Shown in pieces: positions 32,589 through 41,800 of a DNA stretch of 43,669 nucleotides. The stretch is from Micractinium sp. NFX-FRZ (lineage: Eukaryota > Chlorophyta > Trebouxiophyceae > Chlorellales > Chlorellaceae), in the NCBI GenBank assembly GCA_029339195.1, contig JAPTJF010000468.1:3765-47433 (forward strand), read 5' to 3'. Every line of letters begins with the position of its first letter. Positions within the stretch are counted from its first letter, which is position 1. Position numbers and translations under genes: made by a program. Below the pieces are notes generated by a model that worked only from the letters and a program-made list of their open reading frames with translations, did not search any database and was not told where the DNA came from.

Positions 32589-32837
32589 GGGAAACGTACA
32601 GTGTCTTTCAACAACATCAGGCCCAAGCTAGAATTGCCAGCCAGCATCCAGCTGTCGAGCGCTGGCAGCGGCGCCCATCGCAGCGGGATCGGGAGGGAGC
32701 TCCTGTGAATCATATTGCGCTGCCACATCCGATTTCTTGTCTTATAGTGGAGAGCAGGCTGTGTTGGCCCAGAGCCTGCGGCCAGCGCAGGCGCTTCAAC
32801 CTCCCGCAGACTTCCTCGGGGCAGCTTCCCGGCAGCT

Positions 32838-35800
32838 TCACGCGTCCAGCGACTCGTCGAAGCGGAAGGTGCCCAGCCCCTTGCCCACGCGCTTGAGCTC
32901 GCACACCTGTGTGGGCAGGGTGGGGTGGGAGGTGTGCAGAAAAGACAGGAAGTGGACAGGGACGCATAGAAGAGAGGGGAAGCGCCGCCCCACGCGGGTG
33001 AGCAGTCCTGCAAAGGGCTGCAGTGGCGAAGGTTACAGGGAGCAGAGGCAGGCATGTGGGGGCGCACGCAGGCGAGCAGCCGCAATGGCATGTTCGGGGC
33101 AGAGATTGCCCGCCTGCCTTGGCTCGCACACTGGTAAGGAGTTGAGAGCGTCCGTTGAGGCAGTCCGTCCTGGCGGGAAGGCGCCAGGGTGGGAGTGCAG
33201 GGCGTCGGGCAGGCACAGCGGCAGGAGAGCGCTTGAAAACGTGACCGGTGGACGTGCAGCCAGTCTACCCAAGCTCTGTGGTCACGCTGCTGCCCTGCGT
33301 GCATGCCCCTGTACACAAGACACCTCCGGTGCACCCGCGCTGCGCGCACCCACCGCCCCCTGGCACGCTACAGCAACACGCCGTCTCGACACAACGGCAC
33401 GGTGCCCCAGCACCTCCCCCACCCAGCCCCCCATGCATGCTCACATAGTCTCCCAGCTCCTTGATCGTCTTGGCCTGGTTGGACATCTCCGCCTCCACCA
33501 GGTCCTGGGCCTGCAGTGCTAAACAAGAGGCTTTCTTCAGACTGGGCACAACCAAGCTTTGCTGAGAAGGACATCTCAGCCTTTGCCAGGTCTTGGGCCT
33601 GTAACCATGGGTGGATGGAATGCACAGGGAAGAACAGTTTTTAAAACCAAATGTGTTGCTCAGTTGGGCATCCCCGCCTCAACCAGGTGCTGGGCCTGTA
33701 CCAAATAATGGGCAGCCTGTCAAAGCAGTTACAACCAAGCTTTGTGGGGAAGGAGGAGTAGGAGGGTGGGGCAGCCGTGCTGGGCAGAGGCTCGGTGTGG
33801 TCTGGAGAGGGGCAGGCCACATGCAGTGGGGTGTCACGCACCCGATGGCTGCCTGCCCCCGGCTGCTTTTGAGTGTCAGAGCCCCGAGCTAGTCTGCCCA
33901 CCTCTTCCCTCTCGTGGCAGAGGTGCATGTCAGGAACGCACTGGTACACCAGCCTTGTACAACAGCCTTGTACAACAGGCTGAGCCACCTCACCACAACT
34001 TGCCTGGTAGCCCTCTGTGCTGTCTGCAATCGCGTGCGGCGCCTCCAAGCTCGTCTGCCCACCTCCCCCTTGCTGTGGTGGACTGACAGGAGAGCATCGG
34101 TACTCGCCTGGTAGTCGTCCGTCTTGTCGGCGATGGAGTGCAGCGCCTTGAGCTTGTCCATGCACAGCTTCTCCAGCGCCAGGGCCAGCTCAAAGGCGTA
34201 CAGGGCGTCGCCTGCAGTACCAGAGGGCAGTACGTGCGGTACAGTGGGATGGTGTGACAAGGGCCAGCTCGAACACGTACAGCCCAGCTTGAAGGCGCTT
34301 CTGCTTTCCTCACGTTAGGCACACACGGCATCACACACGGCTCACCCTTGTCTGCGTTGTAGTAGTCGCTGTCAGGCATGGGCACAGCCCCCAGGCGCAC
34401 GCGGCCGCCGCGCCTGCGGAATGGCAAGTCGTGTGCACGTCCACAGCGTCAGGCCATGTAAGTAAGGACAGTAGAGGGTGGCAAAGCGGCAGCCAATTGG
34501 GCGTCAGGGCTGAAAAAGGAGGAAAGATGCAGGGGGGGGAGGACAGGTTGAGTGTAAGAGAGGAAGGAGCACAGACTTGGAGGCGCGAGGCCGGAGGCAG
34601 GGAGACGGTGATTTAAGACCGCACGACCTCAACCTGCTTCCACTTCCAGGCAGGCTGGGATGTACCCCCTGGCGGGCAGCAGCGGCTGCACTGCACGTCC
34701 TGCAAGAAGCACCGACTCCAGACACGTGGCATCCCCGACGCTTTGCTCCAAAGGCGGCACTGCTGCCGCTCGCCACACACCGCGTGCAGACGCTGCGCAC
34801 CCGCAGGGTTGCCTGTGGCAACCGGCGGGCGCGGCGCTGCGCCACCCGTCGGCAGGGCAAAATGGGCGGCCGCCGCCGGCTTGCAGCGGGGTCCCCAGTT
34901 TTCAAGGCAATCACCTTTTAAGCAGCAGGGAAGCCACTGTGCACAGGGGAGCCCTACCTTGCGGCACACCAGGCATTTATATTGTGACCCTTCTTATTAA
35001 AGGATCGCATGGCAACGGCGACCCCATGCGTGATGGCGCCGCTCAAGACTGCCTGTGGGCATTCTCACTGCGTGGCGTGCAGTCGGGCAGGCAAGAGCTC
35101 GGGCTCTTGTAGCTCGAGAGCGGATCCCTCTGGGATGGAGCGCATTCTGCCCTCCACATCAGTAGACTCCGCTGTGGAGCAACAAACGCTGGAATCTCTA
35201 CAACACGCCCTCTGGCCATGCGGTGAGGGTGCGGTGAGGCACTACTTAATAGTCACCATTGTACTACTTATGGTACTTATGGTACTTGAGTAGTGACTAC
35301 AGGCGACGTTGAGCGGCACCATCACTGGCACGCACCCCACCAACGCGCTCCCGGTGGCTGGGTGGGCAGGCATGCTATGAGGAGCACAGCAGAAGAACTG
35401 AACTAATACTCAGAGAGAGAAGAGGAGGCAGCAGAGGGCAGATGAGAGGCACCAGGTCGGAGGCGCGCGCCCACAACATGTCTCGAGAGAAAGGCAGAGG
35501 CTGGCAGTTGCAGCGGGGGTCTGGGCGGGAGTGAGGAGTGAAGGGAGGAGTGGAGGGAGACGGGGAGGCACCTGCACTGCTGGCATCGGACGCTTCACTT
35601 TCCTGTGTGCAATTTTGAGCCCCGCAAGCACAGGTGCGTGCCCCTAAACAGCTGCAGGGCAGGGCAAGCCGGGCCTGGTTGCAGGCCCGCTCAAACAACA
35701 TCCGAGTCATTCCTTTTACCAGTACAGCTCCACACACATCCCCACACAGTGTGCACCGGCTCTCACATGTTCTGGAAGGCGGAGAACTTGCAGGCGTCGC

Positions 35801-38614
35801 CAAACTCCTTCTCAGACATGGCCTGCAGGGGCAGCAGGCGGGGGTGGGGGCGGGGCGGGGGTGACAGTCAAAGGCAGGCAGAGAGGCTTGCGGGTGTCAC
35901 TGGACTCCTTCTCGGACATGGCCTGGAGGGGCAGCAGGCGTGGGTGGGGGCAGGGCGGGGCGGGGGATGGTGGCATCCATGCGCGGGTGACAGCCAAAGG
36001 CAGGCAGAGAGGCTTGCAGGTATCACTGCACTCCTTCTCCGACATGGCCTGGAGGGGGGCGGGGGCAGGGCATTGTTACATGCGGGTGAAGAGCCAAGGC
36101 AGGCAGAGAGCTTGCAGGTGCCGCTGCACTCCTTCTCCAGCAAGTGGAAGGGACGGGAAGAGACATGCCAGCCGAGGTGGGGTGCAGCAGAAGGCGGAGA
36201 GGTATGAGGGCAGTGGGAACGTGACGCAGGGTGAAGCACGCGGTGCGAGGGCATGCGCAGCTGTGTCCTCACCCGTAGCTGCATGGCGCGGCCCGGCAGC
36301 GCAACGGCGTCAGTGGTGACATGACAGTCCCAATTGCGCACTACCATGCCGCCCCTGCAGTACCTTTGCCTCACCAGGCAGTACTTGGCGCAGCCCGGCA
36401 GCGCCACTGCATCGATGGCAGAGTAGCAGTACCGCAGTGCAGTACCACACCGCCCCTGCAGTACCGGCGCCCCCTCACCCGGAAGTACTTGGCGCAGCCG
36501 GGCAGCGCCACGGTGTCGCGGTCCATGTAGGCGGCCATGGCCAGGCAGATGTAGCCCAGGGACGTCTCGAAGCTGCTCAAAAGGGGGAGGGGAGGTTGGA
36601 CAGGAAGGATGGGGTTTAAAGTGAGGGAGGAGGGAGGCAGGCGGTCTGGCAGGTGCAGCGACGGGACGTCTCGAAGCTGTGGGGAGGGAACAAGGGGGGG
36701 AGAGGGCGGCGGAGGGGATACATACATGTCAACGGGAGAGTCCGCCAGGCACGTGTCGCCCGGGCAGGGTTCTGTGCAGGAAGGGGTTGGAGGAGATGCA
36801 TATGCCTAGCATAGCACAGGTCAGGGTGGCACGGCAGGATACAGCACGGCACAGCACAGCACAGCACAGCACAGCACAGCACAGCACAGCACAGCATGCC
36901 CCCCAACTCACTTAATCTGCCCGTTGACCCCCTCCTCCAGCTCGGTGGCATAGTCGGTGCGCACAAACGAGGCGCGGTTGACCTGCGGGAGCGGAAGAGG
37001 AAAAGCATGGATAGGGTTTACGGTCAACCCACCGAGAAGGCTTGGGAGGCACGGTTGGCCTGCAGGGAGAGTTGCCAGGCAGGGGAGGAGCAAGAGCTAT
37101 TAACAGCGCTCGCAACAGCCAGCGCCAGCGGGCAGCGGGCAGCGGGGAAGGGGCCAGGGGCGCTGCCGGTTATGCTCCGCCATGCCAACTTCACAGCCCT
37201 ACAAGCCTACATCGGGTGCTCACAGACACCGCCACAGCGGGGTCCGCCCCAGCCCAGATCGCACCCCACCCACCCACCTCGCCCTTCGTGGTCTCGCCGT
37301 AGCGCTGCGCCTTTACCTGCAGCGGCAACCGGGGCAGGCCGCTTGGAGGGCACACATGAGTCGGGGGGCAGTGCAGGTTGTACAGCGGATCGAGGTGCAG
37401 GCATGGGCAGGGCGGCTGCCAGAACCACGCAAACAGAGTGGCTCTGAGACAGATGTGCTGGAGGTGTGCACGGGGGGAAGGGCAGGTATAGGCGGTGCAG
37501 GCAGTACAGGGGCGGATGTCGGGAGAGGGGTATGAGAGTGTTTGAGTGGGAAAGAGGCTTGGCAGGGGATGCGGCGGTGCGCCCACCGGCAGCTCCCCAC
37601 CCTACTTGATGGCATTCATAGTAAAGCCGGAAACCGTGACCACGCCCGCATCGGCAGTAAAGAAGAACAGCGCAGAGCGGTGGTCGACATACAGGACAGC
37701 GGGTCTGAGGGGAAGCGAGGGGTGCTCAGACCCGCTGTCCTGTATGTAGACCACCGCTCTGCGCGGTTCTTCTTACTGCCGATGCGGGCGTGGTCACGGC
37801 TTCAGGGTTTCATATGAATGCCATCAACTAGAAGCCTGACAGCGGCCAGACCGGTCCGCAGTTTGGGCAGCAGCCCCTGCCGCCGCTGGTCGCCCGGACC
37901 TGAAGCGGCTGTGCGAGCTGCGGCAGCGGCAGTTCCTGATCGCCTGCGACATCCAAGACCTGGAGCGCGGGCCCAACACTTGCCAGGGTTGCGCTATACT
38001 CTGTGGTTAGGTGCCACCGGAAGCGTGCAGCGCGGTCGGGCGCAGGCGCCCGCGTGGCACCAACCCCGGAGAGAGAACAAGTGCCCACCGCCGACCTTTT
38101 GCGGCCGAGCCACACACGCTGGCTGGAGAGCTGACGACAGGGCTGCACAAGGCAATGTGCCATGTCCGTTCCTTGCAGGTCAGGATCTGGCAGCCTGGCC
38201 AGGCACTACCACTACCACACAACCCCATCACTTCGCTCCCAGCCAGGCAGCAGCTGGGGTGGCATGCGGGGACTCTCGGCGTGGCACACACCAGACTGTA
38301 CTCCTCGCCAGACCGACACAGTTCCAGGGCTGAACATGCTCACCTTGGGTGATGCTGTGGCAGCTGGCAGTTGTGGTGCCCGGCAGCAGCTCCTCACCCC
38401 CCGGCGCCTGCCCGCCCACGTGCCCGCTCACCTCCCTGCCGCCCCCCTGCCGCTCAGCCTCCGCCTTGGACCTCCCGCCTCACCCCGCCTCAGCCCCTCC
38501 CCTACGCCTCACCTCATCGAGAGGCATGGAAGTCACGCCGGGCAGCGACTCCTTGAACCGCCCCTCGGTGCCGCTGGTGGGCTCGGCCTTTTGCGGGGCC
38601 ACAACAGACGCCAT
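32838..38614 (-). CDS. FER: Ferritin, partial ferroxidase centre
   Basis: Ferritins assemble into 24-mer cages that oxidise and store iron. Nine exons in one frame give 222 residues: 38513-38614, 37278-37316, 36912-36982, 36479-36572, 35767-35822, 34346-34413, 34108-34211, 33445-33510, 32838-32906. The N-terminal ~47 residues resemble the plant extension (MPLDEVKAQRYG); no clear transit peptide. The four-helix bundle follows: FVRTDYATELEEGVNGQIN, ICLAMAAYMDRDTVALPGCAKYF, NMRGGRV, ALALEKL..LKALHSIADKTDDY, QAKTIKELGDYVCELKRVG. Against human H-chain, E27, E62, E107 and Q141 are kept (E73, E108, E157, Q190), but Y34, E61 and H65 are Cys80, Lys107 and Asp111. The exon 7 donor is GC (CAG/gcgagt). 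Introns hold exon-edge arrays, a long hairpin and a RING-like fragment. Head-to-head with its paralogue. Confidence 0.92.
33445..33715 (-). repeat. Acceptor-edge copies before ferritin exon 8
   Basis: The exon 8 start (cag, then AQDLVEAEMSNQAK) is repeated at about 33545-33608 (tacag, AQDLAKAEMSFSAKLG) and 33670-33703 (tacag, AQHLVEAGMPN then stop). The copies lie upstream in sense and keep the acceptor AG. Confidence 0.8.
34005..34211 (-). repeat. Donor-edge copy after ferritin exon 7
   Basis: The exon 7 end (ALHSIADKTDDYQ plus gcgagt) has a decayed copy at about 34005-34052 ending in GYQ followed by gcaagt. The unusual GC donor was therefore copied with the exon edge. Confidence 0.7.
34640..34830 (+). 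other. Cys/His-rich open segment in ferritin intron 5
   Basis: A + strand frame reads QAGWDVPPGGQQRLHC, then CTSCKKHRLQTRG, then RRHCCRSPHTACRRC, a spacing like a zinc finger. It lies antisense in the minus-strand ferritin intron. It may be a relic of a transposon or captured gene rather than a working exon. Confidence 0.3.
34820..34945 (-). repeat. Inverted copy of the 32021-32136 repeat, inside ferritin intron 5
   Basis: Reverse complement of this stretch aligns to 32021-32136, with an extra internal insertion of about 25 bases. It may mark one end of an old mobile insertion in this 1.35 kb intron. Confidence 0.6.
35009..35293 (+). pseudogene. RING-finger-like fragment inside ferritin intron 5
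   Basis: A 94-codon frame from ATG encodes PCVMAPLKTACGHSHCVAC, which resembles the central part of a RING (P-L-x-T-x-C-G-H-x-x-C-x-x-C) but lacks a complete first Cys pair and the last CPxC. It is antisense to the ferritin and ends in a hydrophobic LIVTIVLLMVLMVL run. It is probably a broken captured copy. A gtgaggg after codon ~72 could be a leftover donor. Confidence 0.35.
35767..36150 (-). repeat. Acceptor-edge array before ferritin exon 5
   Basis: The exon 5 start (cag, AMSEKEFGDACK) is followed upstream by three decayed copies at about 35885-35932 (AMSEKESSDTRK), 36003-36053 (AMSEKECSDTCK) and 36105-36145. Spacing is about 105-120 bases. The intervening gggtgggggcggggc blocks are repeated as well. 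Confidence 0.85.
36280..36572 (-). repeat. Donor-edge copies after ferritin exon 4
   Basis: The exon 4 end (VALPGCAKYF plus ggtgag) recurs downstream in sense at about 36366-36425 (DAVALPGCAKYCLVR with ggtgag) and 36280-36325 (DAVALPGRAMQLRV with gggtgag). Confidence 0.8.
36841..36897 (-). repeat. Pentanucleotide array (sense TGTGC)n next to a ferritin 5' splice site
   Basis: About eleven units of ACAGC on the + strand, i.e. GTGCT/TGTGC in ferritin sense, begin about 14 bases downstream of the exon 3 donor at 36911. Confidence 0.9.
37606..37827 (-). ncRNA. 103-base-arm hairpin in ferritin intron 1, candidate miRNA-type precursor or MITE
   Basis: Arms 37606-37709 and 37725-37827 are reverse complements with about ten differences and a 15-base loop. 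Perfect blocks include gtgaccacgcccgcatcgg, gcgcagagcggtggt and acatacaggacagcgggtct. No coding frame fits. The size and intronic position suit a green-algal miRNA precursor or a recent foldback/MITE insertion. No obvious target-site duplication could be confirmed by eye. Confidence 0.7.
37902..38012 (+). other. Coding-like segment next to the hairpin, inside ferritin intron 1
   Basis: A + strand frame reads LKRLCELRQRQFLIACDIQDL, then ERGPNTCQGCAILCG and a stop, with coding-like GC-ending codons. It is antisense to the ferritin and isolated. It may be a fragment captured by a mobile element. Confidence 0.3.
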
Positions 38615-38827
38615 GGCTTCGGGGCTGCGCTCCTGCTGATTCTGCTCGGCCGGTGGCAGGGTCGGTAGCGACGGAGGGATGCAATAATGAGGAGGATGGG
38701 TTGAATAGGGCAGGAGAGGCGATCCTTGTCACCTGCGTGTGGTCCAAAGAAAGCTTGCGTCCAAGGGTGCATGGAAGCGGATCCTGCCGCGCCTCGCTGG
38801 TCTCGCTCTTCCCATTCCCAACGGAGC
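38615..38827. promoter_or_regulatory. Shared divergent promoter of the two ferritin genes
   Basis: There are 213 bases between the opposed start codons. No TATA box or iron-response motif is recognised by eye. One short region must drive both paralogues, favouring joint regulation. Confidence 0.65.
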
Positions 38828-41800
38828 ATGGAAGCTGTTGCGGGCGCTGTGGCCGAGACTGTGAAAGGCATGATGAAGATGGTGGGTTTGGGAGGGGCCC
38901 GTGGGCTGGTGGGGGTGCCTGAGGGTAGTATGGAGCTTCCTGCAGGCTCCTGCCCCTGGGCAGTCTTGGACGAGTGCCTCAGGCAGCAGCCGTGCCAATC
39001 AAGGAAGGGTGGACGGCTCTTGCCAGGCCCGCCCACACTAGCAGCTGGGTGGTGCCGCTGCCGCAGCAGCTGCCGTCGTCAGCAGGCGGGGCGGCGGCTG
39101 CTTCCACCTGCGGCAGCTGTCCAATACACTTAGGTTCTGATTACTTAGCCTGATTCCACACATCGAACCGCAGGAAGGCTCACAGGCAGTGCCCGGAGTG
39201 ATGCAGAAGCCGCTGGAGGAGGTGAGCCCCCTGCCTTGCCCTCCCTACCCTGCTTGCAAGTGGCTGGAAGGGGCTACCCTCGACCCTGCCCTGCATGTCG
39301 TTGTCAGGGGGAATGGTTCGCACCCTGCCTGCCCTGCTTGCTATCCAAGGGGGGTACCCACCCCGGCCCCCACCTGCCCTGCCCGCCGGACAGTTTTTGC
39401 GATTTGGCCTGCGCCATGTGTGCTGCTATCTGCCGGGGGCCGCTCGCTGGCGGCAAGCCTACTGCCCAACTCCGGCCTGCCCCCGGTTCCTCAATCCTCC
39501 GCCGCCCCACATACACAACCGCAAACGCAAGCACACACATCAAGACGTCCTCCCGCTCCATCCCCTCCTGTCCAGCACAACCATGTTGCAATCACCGTTG
39601 CAGTACCAACCACAAACTTGACCCTGTCCTCCCCCCATGCCCCCACCACACACCCGCTCACCCGCCCGCCTGCCCATCCAGGTCACCTCCTACTACGACA
39701 GCGTCTGTGCCGGCTGCGTCAACGCCGAGACATCCTCCAAGACCTTTGTGCGCCAGGTGAGGGGGCAAGTTGGGCACGATGAGAGAGGTTCATAAAATGA
39801 GGGCGATCTCATGGGCAACTGTCGGGAGACGTGGTCGGCAGGACAGCCAGGTGAGGGGGAGGTTAAGAGAGGTGCAAGGACTGGGGGGGCTCTCTGGGGC
39901 ATTGGCAGGTGGGACGTGGTCAGTGGGACAGCCAAGGCTGAGACCAGGCGTGGAGATGACCTGTGCCAGCCTCCACTCCGATTGCTGCTTCGATGTGTAG
40001 CGTTCCTTTCATTGGGCTTGCCCCCTGCTGCTTCTGACGCGTCGCCTTCCTCCTTTCATCGGGCTTGCCCCCCGGTCCCCCACCCCACAGGGTTATGACA
40101 ACAAGTGTGAGGATGGGGTGAACCTGGTGATCAAGTGAGCGCCTGCCTGCCCTTCTTTGGCTGGGGGGAATGGCAGTCACCTTCTTTGTGTGGGCGTGCT
40201 GTTGACCCAAACCAAGGGCGAGCAGGGCAGGGCAGGGGGAGGGTGCTGGCGTGTGCCGGGCTTCCGGGCAGGCGGATGCAGGCTCCAGCCGCGCAAGAGC
40301 AAACAGCACATCCGTCCCGCCAGCTCTCGGCCCAGCGATGTGTGCCCACTCGTCTTCCCACCCCCAGCCATGCGCTACCCCTGCTTGCTGCCTGCCCCTC
40401 CTGCCCTATGCGCACTGGGGTGTGCCTCTCGCTGCGCCCATCAACCCCTGCCTCCCCGCCTCCCCCCGCTCTGCCCCGCAGCACCTACTGGCAGCAGTGG
40501 CACATCAGCACTGCCATGGCCGCCTACTTTGCCAACGACACCGTGGCGCTGCACGGATGCGCCAAGTACTTTGGGGTGAGAGGGCAGTGGTACTACAGGG
40601 GTGATGGGGTACACTCTTGTTACCATACGCCGCTTTGCCAGTCACCTGAAGGCAAGCTCAGGCTTTCCCTCGACACGCCCAAGGCGCGCTCTCCACTGCA
40701 GCATGCACCCAATCAGCCCAACTCCGCATAACGTGCCCCCGCCGCCGCCGTCCTTGCCCCCATCCCCCTTTCCCCTACTGTTTCCCAGACCAGCGCCTCC
40801 CGCTCCAAGACCGACGCCCTGCAGTTCATGGACTACCAGAACATGAGGGGCGGCAAGGTGGGTGCCTGCCTGCCTGTTTCACAGGCATGTGAGGACCCCT
40901 TCCTCTTGTGGGCGAGACCTCGGGCGGTGAAGGGGTGGCAGCAGGATGGCGAGGGGGCAGCAGGAGAGGAGGCGATGTCAACAGCAGGGGGGAGAGGTTG
41001 GCAGCAGGAGAGATGGTCGGTTTGTGGCAGCAACAGCCCATTGGGGGCGGGTGGGGTGGGTTCTATGTGTGCCTTGGTGAGTGTAAAGGGTGGGGCAGGA
41101 AGCGATGCGCTGTCGCCAGCTACCCCCGCTTGCGCCGCTCCCTCCCCACGCCTCCCCTGCTGCGTCTTCCCTCCACCTCGCAAGCACTGCCCCACCCCCC
41201 TCCCCCCAATGCCTGCCTCAGGTGGTGCTGGCCAGCATCACCCAGCCGCCGGCCGACTTTGTGAAGGAGCCACAGGGTGAGGCTGAGCTGGCACTGACGG
41301 GTGCTGAGCTGGCGCAAAACTGCGTGCTGAGCTGGCACGGGTTGTGTGCTGAGGTGGCTCTGTGGTGATCTGGCATACGGACCTCGACTGCCTGCCCTTG
41401 CCCACCTGCCCTGCCCCGCCCCGGCCCGCCCCCGCCCGCCCTGCACAACCCTGCTGGCGCTGCCGCCATCACCCCATGTCACGGCAGGCAACGCGCTGCA
41501 CGCCTTCCAGCTGCTGCTGGTGCTAGAGAAGCTGCGGCCTCTTATCACACCATCCAACTGTACCGCACGTACTGCTCTCTGGTACTGCAGGCGACGCGCT
41601 GCACGCCTACCAGCTGCTGCTGGCGCTAAACAAGATGGCCTTCAAGTGAGGCTGCTGCCCACCCCAGCTTGTTTATGACGGTGCATGCCACTGCTCACGT
41701 CAGCCCACAGAATGTGCCATTGGCTTGCACTGCATTCCCGGCCCTGATGCTGCTGGCTAGCACCACGCAACCATGCACGCCTGTGCCTGCCGAATCATCC

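Larger units (their letters stand above)
31862..32837. other. Repeat-bearing intergenic interval
   Basis: It contains a segment (about 32021-32136) repeated in inverted orientation at 34820-34945, dispersed repeat copy B (32321-32561), and the minus-strand ferritin 3' UTR. No supported gene. Confidence 0.45.
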
